24,418 nucleotides of DNA, from the NCBI GenBank assembly GCA_003427395.1, contig BFEA01000802.1, positions 90,768 through 115,185 on the forward strand, given 5' to 3'. How positions within the stretch are numbered: position 1 is the stretch's first letter; the number at the start of each line of letters is the position of its first letter. The notes below the pieces were generated by a model that worked only from the letters and a program-made list of their open reading frames with translations, was not told where the DNA came from and did no database searches. The stretch is from Chara braunii (taxonomy: Eukaryota; Streptophyta; Charophyceae; Charales; Characeae). Below, piece after piece: positions 8,760 to 17,702 of this stretch. The position numbers and the translations under genes were made by a program.

Positions 8760-10700
8760 ATGGGGCCATTATGACGCCCAACCTTTCGCCTAGCGCAACT
8801 TCCTGATCGGAGTGGGATGGGGGCCCGAAAGTGCAAAAAAAGGGGGTGTGCCAAGGATTTTAGGAAAGTGGGGGTGGAGTCCCATGACAGAACTGAGATC
8901 TCCTGTGGCAAGTTTCGAGGGTAAGGGCGCGAAAGGGCAAGTGCGCACGGCGTTTCAGGTTCTTGAGTGAAAAAACCGCCTCTCAAACTTAGTGTAAAGA
9001 AAGGGAAGCTGCAGATGTTGTGCAGCATGAGGCAAATGGCCTGCACGACGTATCCCAGGGATAAGAGTTCCGTCGTAATCACGTTGTTAGCAGATCTAGA
9101 TACTTTTGCATTCTCAAACAGAGTCCCCTGTCGTCGATCTCAAGCATGTTTCGTAGGCCTTATGCCCGAGAGATGAGAATCACCATCTCCTCTGGTTTCG
9201 CCTTTGCGGTCGGTCGCGGACCTGATGGACAGGGTGCACGCTATGGGCATCACGCCGTCTGATCAACTGCTGTCGCCGATCGCCACAAACTTCAGAATCA
9301 GACGACGAGGGTCCCAACTGGAGGTTGCGTGCCCGTTGTTCAGACTCCGTTCGGGTTCGGCGAACGAACCCCGAGACTCAGTACTTGCTGTCTCGCTGGC
9401 AATCAGAACAAGGGGTTCGAAGCCAATAGGGAGCGATAGGGTGCCACGGGATGATAGTGAGGTAATGATAGGGTAACACCACTCGGTACGGTGGGCAGTG
9501 AGTTACTACGACGACCACCCGAGGCTCTGAGAAGACGTGGCTCGTGTGGGACTCGGCGAATTGGGCTGTGTAAGGAACAATGTACAATGCCATTATTATA
9601 TCCCAGTCGCACACGCGTTCGTCTCCTCGTTGGTAAGGCAATCTCGGAGGATCGGGGCGGGGCTGAGCGAGGAGGTACTCGTTCTTTCATTCCCAATATT
9701 TCCGATATTCGGGGTCCCGCAAACTTTTTTGGTCCGTAATGCAAAACATCCTGTCAATCCGGCGAGAACGTCGTCATGGCCCCCGCGCAGATCTTGCAGA
9801 CACGCGTGTACGCACCGTCCCTTTCGGTCGGGCTTACACGTGCGTGCAAAGGATCTGCTCACGACCAAGTGGGGGGCTGGTTCCGGATGAGCAGGATTGG
9901 GCGCAGGCGATGGTCGATCAGAAGATGCGATCTAGGTTAGCTTCATTCAAATTTTGTCACTTTCTATTACCCATCATCACTTCCCTCCCCCCTTCTAAGG
10001 CGCATGTCGTGCGCGACCCCTCAGTCCATCCTGGGATAGTCAACTGCGAACAACCAATCACGGGTGTGCGACTTCTGCGTACACATATTTGTTTTACCAT
10101 TACGCCCCATATTCTCACTCATGCATTCATCAAACTCGTTCGTTTTTAGCGACGGTGAGGAATCGACAAGAGTGCGTATCTTAGATCGAAAGAAAAGGCG
10201 ACATGCATTCAAACAGAAACCACCGATTTTTTTCCGTTTTTGCTGAACTACATCGCCGCAGTCACATGTGCTTGGTTAATAACATCATCTACAAAAACAT
10301 AGATTTGTATCCATGCGCTCACATGGACGATTTCCACGGCAGCGAAGGTGATCACCGGCAGAACAATGCGTGTGCATATACGAAAAGAAAAGAAACCTAC
10401 ATGCGACAAATGATTTCCGTCTTCCTCTATATATTTCGTATTCGGGGGAGAGGGGTGTATGCGACCACAGAAACACGGAAAAAAAACAAAGTGCGCACAT
10501 ATTGGTACGGGGATGTGATATGATGTTTTTTTTTTGTCTTCTCTCCATTGCAAGATTAAAAAACAGAGAGAAATGAAGGTCATGCGAACAGAGGACGGAT
10601 TGACGATCCATGTACACATAGTGTACACACAAGAAAATCCATAACGATATCGGAAATCCATGATTGAAAATGACGAGAATCATTCCTAACCCTTAATATG
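8760..10700. other. About 1.9 kb with no recognised gene
   Basis: The open frames in this stretch are short and overlap on both strands. Their translations show no family motif or consistent domain. No RNA gene, terminal repeat or tandem array was seen. Composition is mixed, becoming A/T-rich above about 10160. Confidence 0.5.
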
Positions 10701-10725
10701 ATTGTCGCCTATGAATCCCCTGCGG

Positions 10726-10990
10726 CCGCGGTCACCGCGGGAACGACCATGGACTGCGATCGCAACCGCGGGCCCGCGGTCAAGAAAAAAAAAAAAAAAA
10801 AAAAAAGAATTCAGAAAAATGATGAAAAATCTGAAAAAATATATGTTATGCCAACAAATAAACTGAACAACTTTTGCCTTGGGGTCATATCAAAACTCGT
10901 TACCAAAATTGAGATAAAAAAGAAACAAAATCCTTTATTCTTTTTACTAAAAGAATAAAGTGCAGAACTTTTGCCTGAGGGATTTCTGTT
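10726..10990 (+). repeat. Dispersed repeat, copy B (GC palindromes, poly-A, conserved body)
   Basis: A GC-rich block starts with the arms CCGCGGT and ACCGCGG around one base (10726-10740) and ends with the 16-base perfect palindrome ACCGCGGGCCCGCGGT (10765-10780). A 22-base A run follows at 10785-10806. The body at 10841-10899 matches copy A (8152-8210, complement) at about 85 percent. AACTTTTGCCT recurs at about 10968, suggesting a partial internal duplication. No open frame of interest is present. Confidence 0.7.
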
Positions 10991-11127
10991 TGTTATTTTT
11001 TTTTAATTCGAAGCAAAGTCAAAATATAAAACTAAAAATATCCAGTTGTAGAGCGCGAAAAAACCTACAACCCCATATTTTTTGTTTTGTTTTTGCTTAT
11101 TATCCTAGGAATTAAAAATATCGGATG

Positions 11128-11130
<3 letters not shown>

Positions 11131-11179
<49 letters not shown>

Positions 11180-12057
11180 NNNNNNNNNNNNNNNNNNNNN
11201 NNNNNNNNNNNNNNNNNNNNNNNNNNNNNNNNNNNNNNNNNNNNNNNNNNNNNNNNNNNNNNNNNNNNNNNNNNNNNNNNNNNNNNNNNNNNNNNNNNNN
11301 NNNNNNNNNNNNNNNNNNNNNNNNNNNNNNNNNNNNNNNNNNNNNNNNNNNNNNNNNNNNNNNNNNNNNNNNNNNNNNNNNNNNNNNNNNNNNNNNNNNN
11401 NNNNNNNNNNNNNNNNNNNNNNNNNNNNNNNNNNNNNNNNNNNNNNNNNNNNNNNNNNNNNNNNNNNNNNNNNNNNNNNNNNNNNNNNNNNNNNNNNNNN
11501 NNNNNNNNNNNNNNNNNNNNNNNNNNNNNNNNNNNNNNNNNNNNNNNNNNNNNNNNNNNNNNNNNNNNNNNNNNNNNNNNNNNNNNNNNNNNNNNNNNNN
11601 NNNNNNNNNNNNNNNNNNNNNNNNNNNNNNNNNNNNNNNNNNNNNNNNNNNNNNNNNNNNNNNNNNNNNNNNNNNNNNNNNNNNNNNNNNNNNNNNNNNN
11701 NNNNNNNNNNNNNNNNNNNNNNNNNNNNNNNNNNNNNNNNNNNNNNNNNNNNNNNNNNNNNNNNNNNNNNNNNNNNNNNNNNNNNNNNNNNNNNNNNNNN
11801 NNNNNNNNNNNNNNNNNNNNNNNNNNNNNNNNNNNNNNNNNNNNNNNNNNNNNNNNNNNNNNNNNNNNNNNNNNNNNNNNNNNNNNNNNNNNNNNNNNNN
11901 NNNNNNNNNNNNNNNNNNNNNNNNNNNNNNNNNNNNNNNNNNNNNNNNNNNNNNNNNNNNNNNNNNNNNNNNNNNNNNNNNNNNNNNNNNNNNNNNNNNN
12001 NNNNNNNNNNNNNNNNNNNNNNNNNNNNNNNNNNNNNNNNNNNNCTCTCTCTCTCTC
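11131..12057. repeat. CT microsatellite interrupted by an 865-base assembly gap
   Basis: A CT dinucleotide run from about 11131 to 11179 meets a run of N at 11180-12044, and CT resumes at 12045-12057. The gap probably reflects failure to assemble through the microsatellite, so its true length is unknown. Open frames drawn across the gap are meaningless. Confidence 0.95.
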
Positions 12058-12059
12058 GG

Positions 12060-12709
12060 TTGTGCACGCGTGCGGGGCCTAGTGGTGTCTGCACATGGTC
12101 AAGCGTCTGTCGCCGACTTTGCCAACGACAAGTAGCAGTACTCCCCCCGAACAGAAAAAGAAGAAACACCGGTGTCTGTAAGAAGAGACCCTCCCTCAAA
12201 ATCTCGATATCCCCATGCAGGTCTTCCCTCTGCTCGAAAGGCGCATGAAGGATCGCTGTGTACGTGGCCGGGTGGTGCATGTGTTCATACAACTCCATGG
12301 CAAAATTTGTGATTAGCATGTGCACCATCTCTGCCAACACGTCCGCTCCTTCAACCCACCTTGTCGGCATAGACGTCCCACCCCTCGTGATGTGCATGAT
12401 GACTTCACGAAGCGCCCGCTGATAGTATCCGAACCCAACGACCACCGCTAGACATGTGAATCCGTCGGCGTCCGCTTCGTAATATCGAAAGTCCTCACGG
12501 GTAACGTGGTGATCGAACTCCATGTCCCTACCATGCGCGTTCCCTCTCTTGTGCCGAAACTCGTAAAAGATGACAGCGCGGTTATGCACAACACCATGTG
12601 CCGATCTAGTCCAGTCATACCTCTGGAATGGATGGGGAACCGTCAACCATAATCTCGATCCGTCTGTTTTATGTTTCTCCAAATGAACGTTGATCCATCG
12701 ATAATTTCA
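12060..12709 (-). pseudogene. Unidentified protein-coding stretch, about 215 codons
   Basis: On the minus strand the frame is open from just below a TGA at about 12709 to the CT repeat near 12057. The translation looks like real protein, with WINVHL, WLTVPHPFQRYDW, HHVTREDFRYYEADADGF and a histidine- and methionine-rich helical stretch near MVHMLITNFAMELYEHMHH. I do not recognise the family and see no catalytic motif, signal peptide or clear membrane segment. No ATG heads the frame, so it may be an internal exon or a piece of a longer broken gene; the gap hides what follows. Its neighbours on the same strand are a Gypsy fragment and a Harbinger transposase, so a transposon-encoded accessory protein is possible. 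That is inference only. Confidence 0.4.
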
Positions 12710-12994
12710 GGACCTCTTAGTGGCTCGATGACTGTCGTGCTTAGTGAGATGGTTCAGTGGGTGGCCAACTAATTTAGCTAATAATATTTTCTCCGTCCAT
12801 ACTTCCGCCCGTGGGTATTTCTCATCGTATTGAAAGACGTTCGTTTGGGCGGCCTCGAATCGGACTTCCGTAGGAAGTTTGTCCGTTCTACACAGGGGGC
12901 ATTTTCATTCCTTACTACTCGTTCTGTATCGAACACACGCACCATGTGCACGATTGACACACGTGGCGCATTCTACCCAGTCAGTGAATCCAGA

Positions 12995-13831
12995 CTAGTA
13001 GGGATAACAATCTACCCCATTAACTCGGGCAATACATGTGCAAAAGTAACAGAATTTGTCGGGGAGGCTGGCGAGAAAGACCGAATGAGCGAGGGGAGTT
13101 GAATAGGTGTGAGAGGCGGAAGAAGGTGGGGTTTCCATTATGCTCTTCACCAGCCTCGTTTTTCGCACGAAGTTATGGAAAGTCATATTCATCGCGTGCT
13201 GAAACGTGGCCGGGGCGTTGCAAGTCCCCATCGGGCACAGAACCCATGGCCAAGTCCTTTCGAAAGGAATGAAAGCTGTTTTCGGGCGATCCTCTTTTCG
13301 AACAAGGAGATGGTGAAATCCATGGCGAATATCAAACTTGCTGAAAAATCGAGCACTACCAATAGCATCCAGCAACTCATCGATCCGGGGGAGGGGATAC
13401 ACATTCTTAGTGGTGATGTCATTCAATTTTTGGTAATCAATGCATATGCGGATTCCCCCTGCCTTTTTCGGCACAATCACTACTGGAAAGGACCACGGCC
13501 CGATGGCGGCTTCGATCCACCCATTAGCTTCAAACTTCTTTATCCTTTGAAATGCGGCCGCTCTTTGCGCCGCCGAATACCGAAAAGGAGTGCAACTAAT
13601 CCGTGGATGATCCCCCGTGAAAATAGCATGCTGAATCACATTAGATAATCCAATATCGTTATCATGCACACTCAACACCTCAGCATACCCATGCAAAATA
13701 TCAATCAGGGATCTTCGGATTTCTCGGGGGACATGATTGGGTATTGTTATTACGGGGTGGTCAGAGATGTCGCGTGGCGTATCGATCCAATCTGTCCTTC
13801 GTGATTGTCTGTCGTTTACGCTCGAGAACAT
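12995..13831 (-). pseudogene. Ty3/Gypsy-type pol fragment, reverse transcriptase truncated before YxDD
   Basis: The 278-residue frame begins at an ATG at 13831-13829 and holds a Ty3/Gypsy reverse transcriptase: the pre-RT segment with HAIFTGDHP, GPWSFPVVIVPKKAGGIR, IDYQKLND, NVYPLPRIDELLDAIG, motif A FSKFDIRHGFH (Asp codon at 13333-13331) and motif B PMGTCNAPATFQ. After TFHNFV, at about 13165, the sequence stops resembling pol. The motif C aspartates, RNase H and integrase are all absent, so this copy cannot make active enzyme. Upstream coding continues in another frame as a peptide repeat. No LTR or primer-binding site was found near either end. Confidence 0.85.
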
Positions 13832-13852
13832 GAAGCTACTGGTCCGGACCGA

Positions 13853-13985
13853 GAAGCTGGTGAGATCATCTCAGTTTCCTTAATTCCGGTCGGACTAATC
13901 ATCTCATTTTCCTTAATTTCGGCTGGATTCATTTGTGATTCGGTCGGACTCATCATCTCAGTTTCCTTAATTTCGGCACGTGCAC
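13853..13985 (-). repeat. In-frame peptide repeat upstream of Gypsy reverse transcriptase
   Basis: On the minus strand, one frame reads three successive units with the core EIKETEM-SP: one of about 18 residues and two of 11. The DNA units share CATCTCA(G/T)TTTCCTTAATT on the plus strand. The frame ends at a TAA near 13820 and is not the frame of the reverse transcriptase, so a frameshift lies between them. Acidic low-complexity spacers are common between gag or protease and reverse transcriptase, which may explain it. Confidence 0.6.
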
Positions 13986-14055
13986 TGTCTGTATTCAGCC
14001 ATCTTTGCGGACGCCTCCACGCATAGCCCTCCTATCTCCTGTTCTGGCGGTTTCG

Positions 14056-15417
14056 TTATTCACGTACGTGTTGCGCTACCACTGTTCGCAGGGCATCGCG
14101 CATGCGGCGGCCTGCATCACGAGCTTGCCGAGCTGTGAGCTCTGGTGGAGGTGGCGGAGCGACGTCGTCATCGTTGTCATCGTCCGGGTGGCGGTGCTTA
14201 TTCAGTGGAGCAAGAGCCGGGTCCATCTGAACCCCGAAGCGTATCAGCAGGTTGTGAATCACACACACGACAGGGAATTGCAGAGACAACGAAGTGATGT
14301 TAGGTTTATGGGTGCGCAGAAACATGAGCCACATGCCTTTGAGCCTCCCGAATGCTCTTTCCACACAACCACGACATCTTTTATGCGCAGTGTCGAACAC
14401 CTCCGTGTCAGAGCCATCCTCTTGAGGCCCTCCAAAAGTCCCCACCAACCATGGCAGGCTAGGATACCCGCCATCCCCCAGTAAGTAACCTCTAGTCTCA
14501 ATCCCGCCAGGGAGGGCAAGTGCTTCATCACGAAACCGTGATCCGTCTTCTGCCCTCTCACGTAGAGACTAGTTCATCAGCACGTGCACGTCATGCACAC
14601 TACCCGGCCACCCTACGTACACGTCGTAGATCTTCAGGTCCATGCCGACGACGACTTGCGCCACCACAGAGAACCGTCGAATCGCATGGATGTCGGTCAA
14701 CGTACGGTCTTGCCATCTCCCCTGCGGGCTTGTCGATGAAAATGTGGGTGCAGTCCATTGCACCGTAGCAAGGAGGGAAGCCCTTCGTCCCGAAATCCGC
14801 GAAAGCCTCTTGTAAACGTTGAATACAATCTCATCCGGATACGCTCGTAGGATAGCCAGGGTGACGTCGCGAACCGTTGTGACGGTCCTCCCGGTCTCCC
14901 GCCCAATCCCAAAAGAAGCAGAGGAATGTTCGTAGCTTGTGCCGGTTGCCCACCTGTACGGGGCGTACGCGACCAGTTTGTCCAGTGGTGTGGGCGCCCT
15001 GTACCATGTGTGTTGGCACTGTAGGTATGGTTCCAGGTTCGCAGCGAGGCCACGGAACACCGCCTCTCCCATCCTGATGTTGTCAAAGTAATAGTCTTCA
15101 GCAGCGTCATTGCCTTGTGTCATATTACGCCACGCCCCATCTGCCCTTGACCGAACCCACCATCGAGGTGGAGAGGGTCCCTCCATCACAGCCATAGCCG
15201 TTGCCATTATCATGAAGGATGAACCCAACACGGCCAGTTGCAGCAAATCACTCTCAAAAGACATCTGCATGAAGTGTTGGAGGAGCAATGCCATCTGCCG
15301 CGCAAGTGTCTCCATTTCCTGCGTGCCTTGTATGGTTATGATCGCCGCAGCTACAAGTAGCAGCACCCATCGTCCATGCTCCTGCTCCTATCATGCACGA
15401 TCCCGCCGAGGAGGCAT
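14056..15417 (-). pseudogene. PIF/Harbinger transposase (DDE_Tnp_4 nuclease), damaged
   Basis: The probable start is the ATG at 15417-15415 (MPPRRD), followed almost at once by two stops at 15393-15388. The frame then stays open to 14569 with RWWVRSR, DNIRMGEAVFRGL and YRWATGTSYEHSSASFGIGR, typical of Harbinger nucleases. The first acidic motif, GAMDCTHIF (Asp at 14755-14753), lies in a different frame, so compensating indels flank about 14830-14690. The original frame resumes with GWPGSVHDVHVL (14592-14590), hits a TAG at 14571-14569, and continues with GDGGYPSLPW (Asp at 14475-14473), RGCVERAFGRLKG (Glu at 14361-14359) and an acidic, proline-rich tail ending at 14056. These transposases cut and paste DNA, usually with a separate Myb-like partner and TTA/TAA target duplications. 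I found neither a partner nor terminal repeats here. Confidence 0.85.
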
Positions 15418-15419
15418 GA

Positions 15420-16210
15420 CCAACCTAATGTGTCGACGTCAACAGTGAGCGATGGCCGGCGTTCGCAGTGATGGCTCGCGTCGTCCGTACTTCCCGTGTG
15501 TGAACCCAAGCCAAGAACGTCCACGTGGCGCATAAACAGTTGCCACTCCACATGCGAGTCGTGTGCTAAATTGGGAGGCAGACGGGTCCGATCAGTAATG
15601 GCGCCACCAGACACACAAAAAAGCTCACCTTGGGCACGTCGCTGGCGGAGGAAAACTCTGCTGGCGGAGGACAATTCTTGTTCCGCAGGCAAGCGGACGC
15701 CGCTTTGGCCACGCGGTTCCCGGTACCCGCCCCAATGAGGCGCAGGCCCGTATTGGTACCTTCGTGGAGAAAATGCCCCCCGCCTCACAGCACACACGAA
15801 ACACACACGAATACCGTCAGGTCGCTCCCGCAAGATAGTTCGTGTGTGCTGTGCGGCGGTGACGCCAGAAAAGAAACGAAACGATGCTTTCGGGCCTCGC
15901 GAAGCTCCGCGAGTTCGACGCTCGTTTCGTTTCGTTGCTGGTGCCGTCCGGCGAGGCCCTAAGTGCAGCGACGACAGCACTTGATGCCAATCCAAGAGTC
16001 TGACAGCGCTAGACGTGCTCTTGAAATTTTTCATGGGGGCAATGGCTCACGGGTCACAAGACTCACAACCCACATTTCCAATAGGCAAAAAAAACACGTG
16101 GGCCGGTCCAACCCCGTCGCATTGCGAAAAGGCAAAAATAACATCAGCCCCCGTGAAAAGTGCACTTTTGTCATTTTCGGCAGCCTTTTTTGTTTTTTTT
16201 TTTCACGCAT
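15420..16210. other. No recognised gene; contains nested inverted repeats
   Basis: The stretch upstream of the transposase start has long but unconvincing open frames. It contains nested inverted repeats at 15873-15959: GAAACGAAACGA (15873-15884) with its complement at 15922-15933, and GGGCCTCGC (15892-15900) with its complement at 15951-15959. Part of this could be Harbinger 5' flank. Confidence 0.5.
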
Positions 16211-16213
16211 GAC

Positions 16214-16330
16214 CTAGTCATCTCGGCCGTGACCCACCCCGACCGTAGTCTAGACATCTTGGCCGTGGCGGCCTGGACATCTCGGTCATGGGCCAGCCTG
16301 GTTGTAGCTAGACATCTCGGCCGAAGCCTC
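16214..16330. repeat. Four degenerate copies of a TAGACATCTCGGCCGTG motif
   Basis: Variants occur at 16214-16230, 16249-16266, 16273-16290 and 16307-16323, at irregular spacings of about 24-35 bases. They share GACATCTCGG or close forms. No coding or RNA function is evident. Confidence 0.7.
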
Positions 16331-16864
16331 AAGCCTTAGGGAAAACAAAGAAAAGCCGGTCAACGTCGCGACCATAGGATTGTCAGATCGTGCAGCTGAA
16401 AATGGCTGCACCGAAATGAGCACGGCCCCAACACAAAGATGACAGGCATAAATCGAGAAAGGTTCCTAAAAGGGAGATTAAAAAGGGGGGGGGGGGGGAA
16501 GTCGTACCACATGGCCCTTGAGATACTGGGAGCTGCAACTCCCAAAGTTCGTGACAGGCGCCCGTTTCTACGGGCGCATCTTTTTTTCTTTTTCCCTTTT
16601 TTGTTTTCCTTTTCTTCTTTAGTTGTTAGATTCACTTCCCCTGATTCTAGTGGCATCGAGGAGAGAGTTCCCCTATGGTTGTGGCTCCATAGGAGATTCA
16701 TCTGGTGAATGCAACTTCTTAGGGTTTGGCCCTACCACGTGCTACTGCGGCCCGTTCCAGTTGCAACGGGTGAATTTCTTTCTTTTTTTTGCTTCTTTCT
16801 TAAAAAAAACTATACTCTTCTCTCAATTTTTCCTCACACTACCTACCTACCACTACTCCTACCT
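16331..16864. other. No gene; poly-G tract and short hairpins
   Basis: A 14-base G run lies at 16485-16498. A perfect hairpin, GCGCCCGT-TTCT-ACGGGCGC, occupies 16558-16577. A weaker one, CCCGTT with AACGGG, is near 16752-16771. T-rich tracts fill much of the remainder. Confidence 0.55.
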
Positions 16865-17190
16865 ATAGGCATACGGGGAAACCCGTAGCATACCAAAGCC
16901 GTGTTTTACGGCCCCTCGAGCCTGCAGGATACCGACCAGGGGACGGCCGGTAGCACCAGGGATAAAGCGGACCAATCCCCCGTGCCTCCCCTCAGGCCCC
17001 TCCCCTACGAACATAGAAGACTCTGCTTGATGCCGATCGGGGGATCCAGTGGTCTATCTCTTGGGTAGCGTGTGCCAAGTAAGCCCAAGAAGGTACATGA
17101 GGCCAAAGGGGATTGAACCCATGACCTCTTCAATGCCACTTGCGAGCCTTACCAACTGAGCTAGGCCGCTGCTCATACCAGGGAAAGAAA
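16865..17190 (-). mobile_element. tRNA-derived SINE
   Basis: On the minus strand a pol III type 2 internal promoter is clear: A box TAGCTCAGTTGG at 17163-17152 and B box GGTTCAATCCC at 17119-17109. The flanking bases do not fold into a proper acceptor stem (only scattered pairs), so this is not a working tRNA. About 200 bases of non-tRNA body follow, with small stem-loops such as GCCGT/ACGGC (about 16897-16911) and TACGGG/CCCGTA (16872-16887). It ends near a GTAG-rich tract at about 16840-16865. Boundaries are approximate and no clear target-site duplication was seen. Its 5' end is only about 60 bases from the LINE-2 poly-A tail. Confidence 0.75.
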
Positions 17191-17243
17191 AAGGGAAAAA
17201 AGATCAAGAAAAAATAAAATAAAATTGCTGAGTACAAACTGAG

Positions 17244-17247
<4 letters not shown>

Positions 17248-17284
<37 letters not shown>
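17248..17284 (-). other. LINE-2 poly(A) tail
   Basis: Thirty-seven consecutive T on the plus strand read as a poly-A tail on the element's strand, directly after the 3' UTR sequence ending GTGTCTTTGTTT. This fixes the 3' boundary of LINE-2. Confidence 0.9.
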
Positions 17285-17288
<4 letters not shown>

Positions 17289-17702
17289 AAAGACACACCC
17301 TCGCAGTGCAAGTGGTGCTGGTAAGAGCAGACACCACTAGCACCTGGAGGGGAGGCTCCATCTATTGGTGGGGAGCTGCACCTGCTGGAAAGCGGGTCCT
17401 GCGTCCCATTTACAGACTGATGATTGTGAACTGAAGGGAGTCGAAGCCTGCCAGCATTGATTACTCTTGAGTCCAGAGGATTGACTGTGCAGGTTTCGAT
17501 GTAGATAACTTTGGGCAATACGGGTGCCAGAGGGGGAACCTCTTCACCATGTATATTGGCGCCGGATTTCTACTGCTCTTGCTAGTTCCCCACATTGCAT
17601 CGTCTGACTTTACATTCTTGTACCCCAGTGTACTGTCAGCCAGCCCTTGCTGGGCTTTGTAGTCTTAGAGACTCCTCTCTCGGTCATGCAAGTGTCATCG
17701 CC
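17285..17702 (-). other. LINE-2 3' UTR with shared GGACCCG...CAGGT motif
   Basis: About 420 bases separate the ORF2 stop from the poly-A tail. The segment at about 17399-17370 on the minus strand reads GGACCCGCTTTCCAGCAGGT then GCAGCTCCCC. It resembles the motifs at 8670-8689 and 8721-8750, and its two sides are partly complementary. In several LINEs a 3' UTR hairpin is what the reverse transcriptase recognises, so this is a candidate recognition element; that role is inferred only. Confidence 0.6.

Noticed and set aside
10248-10683. Two overlapping minus-strand open frames of about 132-137 codons
   Set aside because: Low-complexity, Phe/Cys/His-rich translations without a family motif; both overlap another frame of similar quality on the opposite strand.
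11087-12682. Long open frames on both strands across 11180-12044
   Set aside because: They are produced by the run of N and the CT repeat. Only the part above 12060 has a meaningful translation.
15351-16034. 227-codon minus-strand frame upstream of the Harbinger transposase as a Myb-like partner
   Set aside because: The translation shows no SANT/Myb tryptophan pattern, is Arg/Gly-rich, and overlaps the transposase N-terminus in another frame.
17095-17175. Functional tRNA gene on the minus strand
   Set aside because: The A and B boxes are good, but the acceptor stem does not pair and the T stem has a mismatch. It fits a SINE head better.
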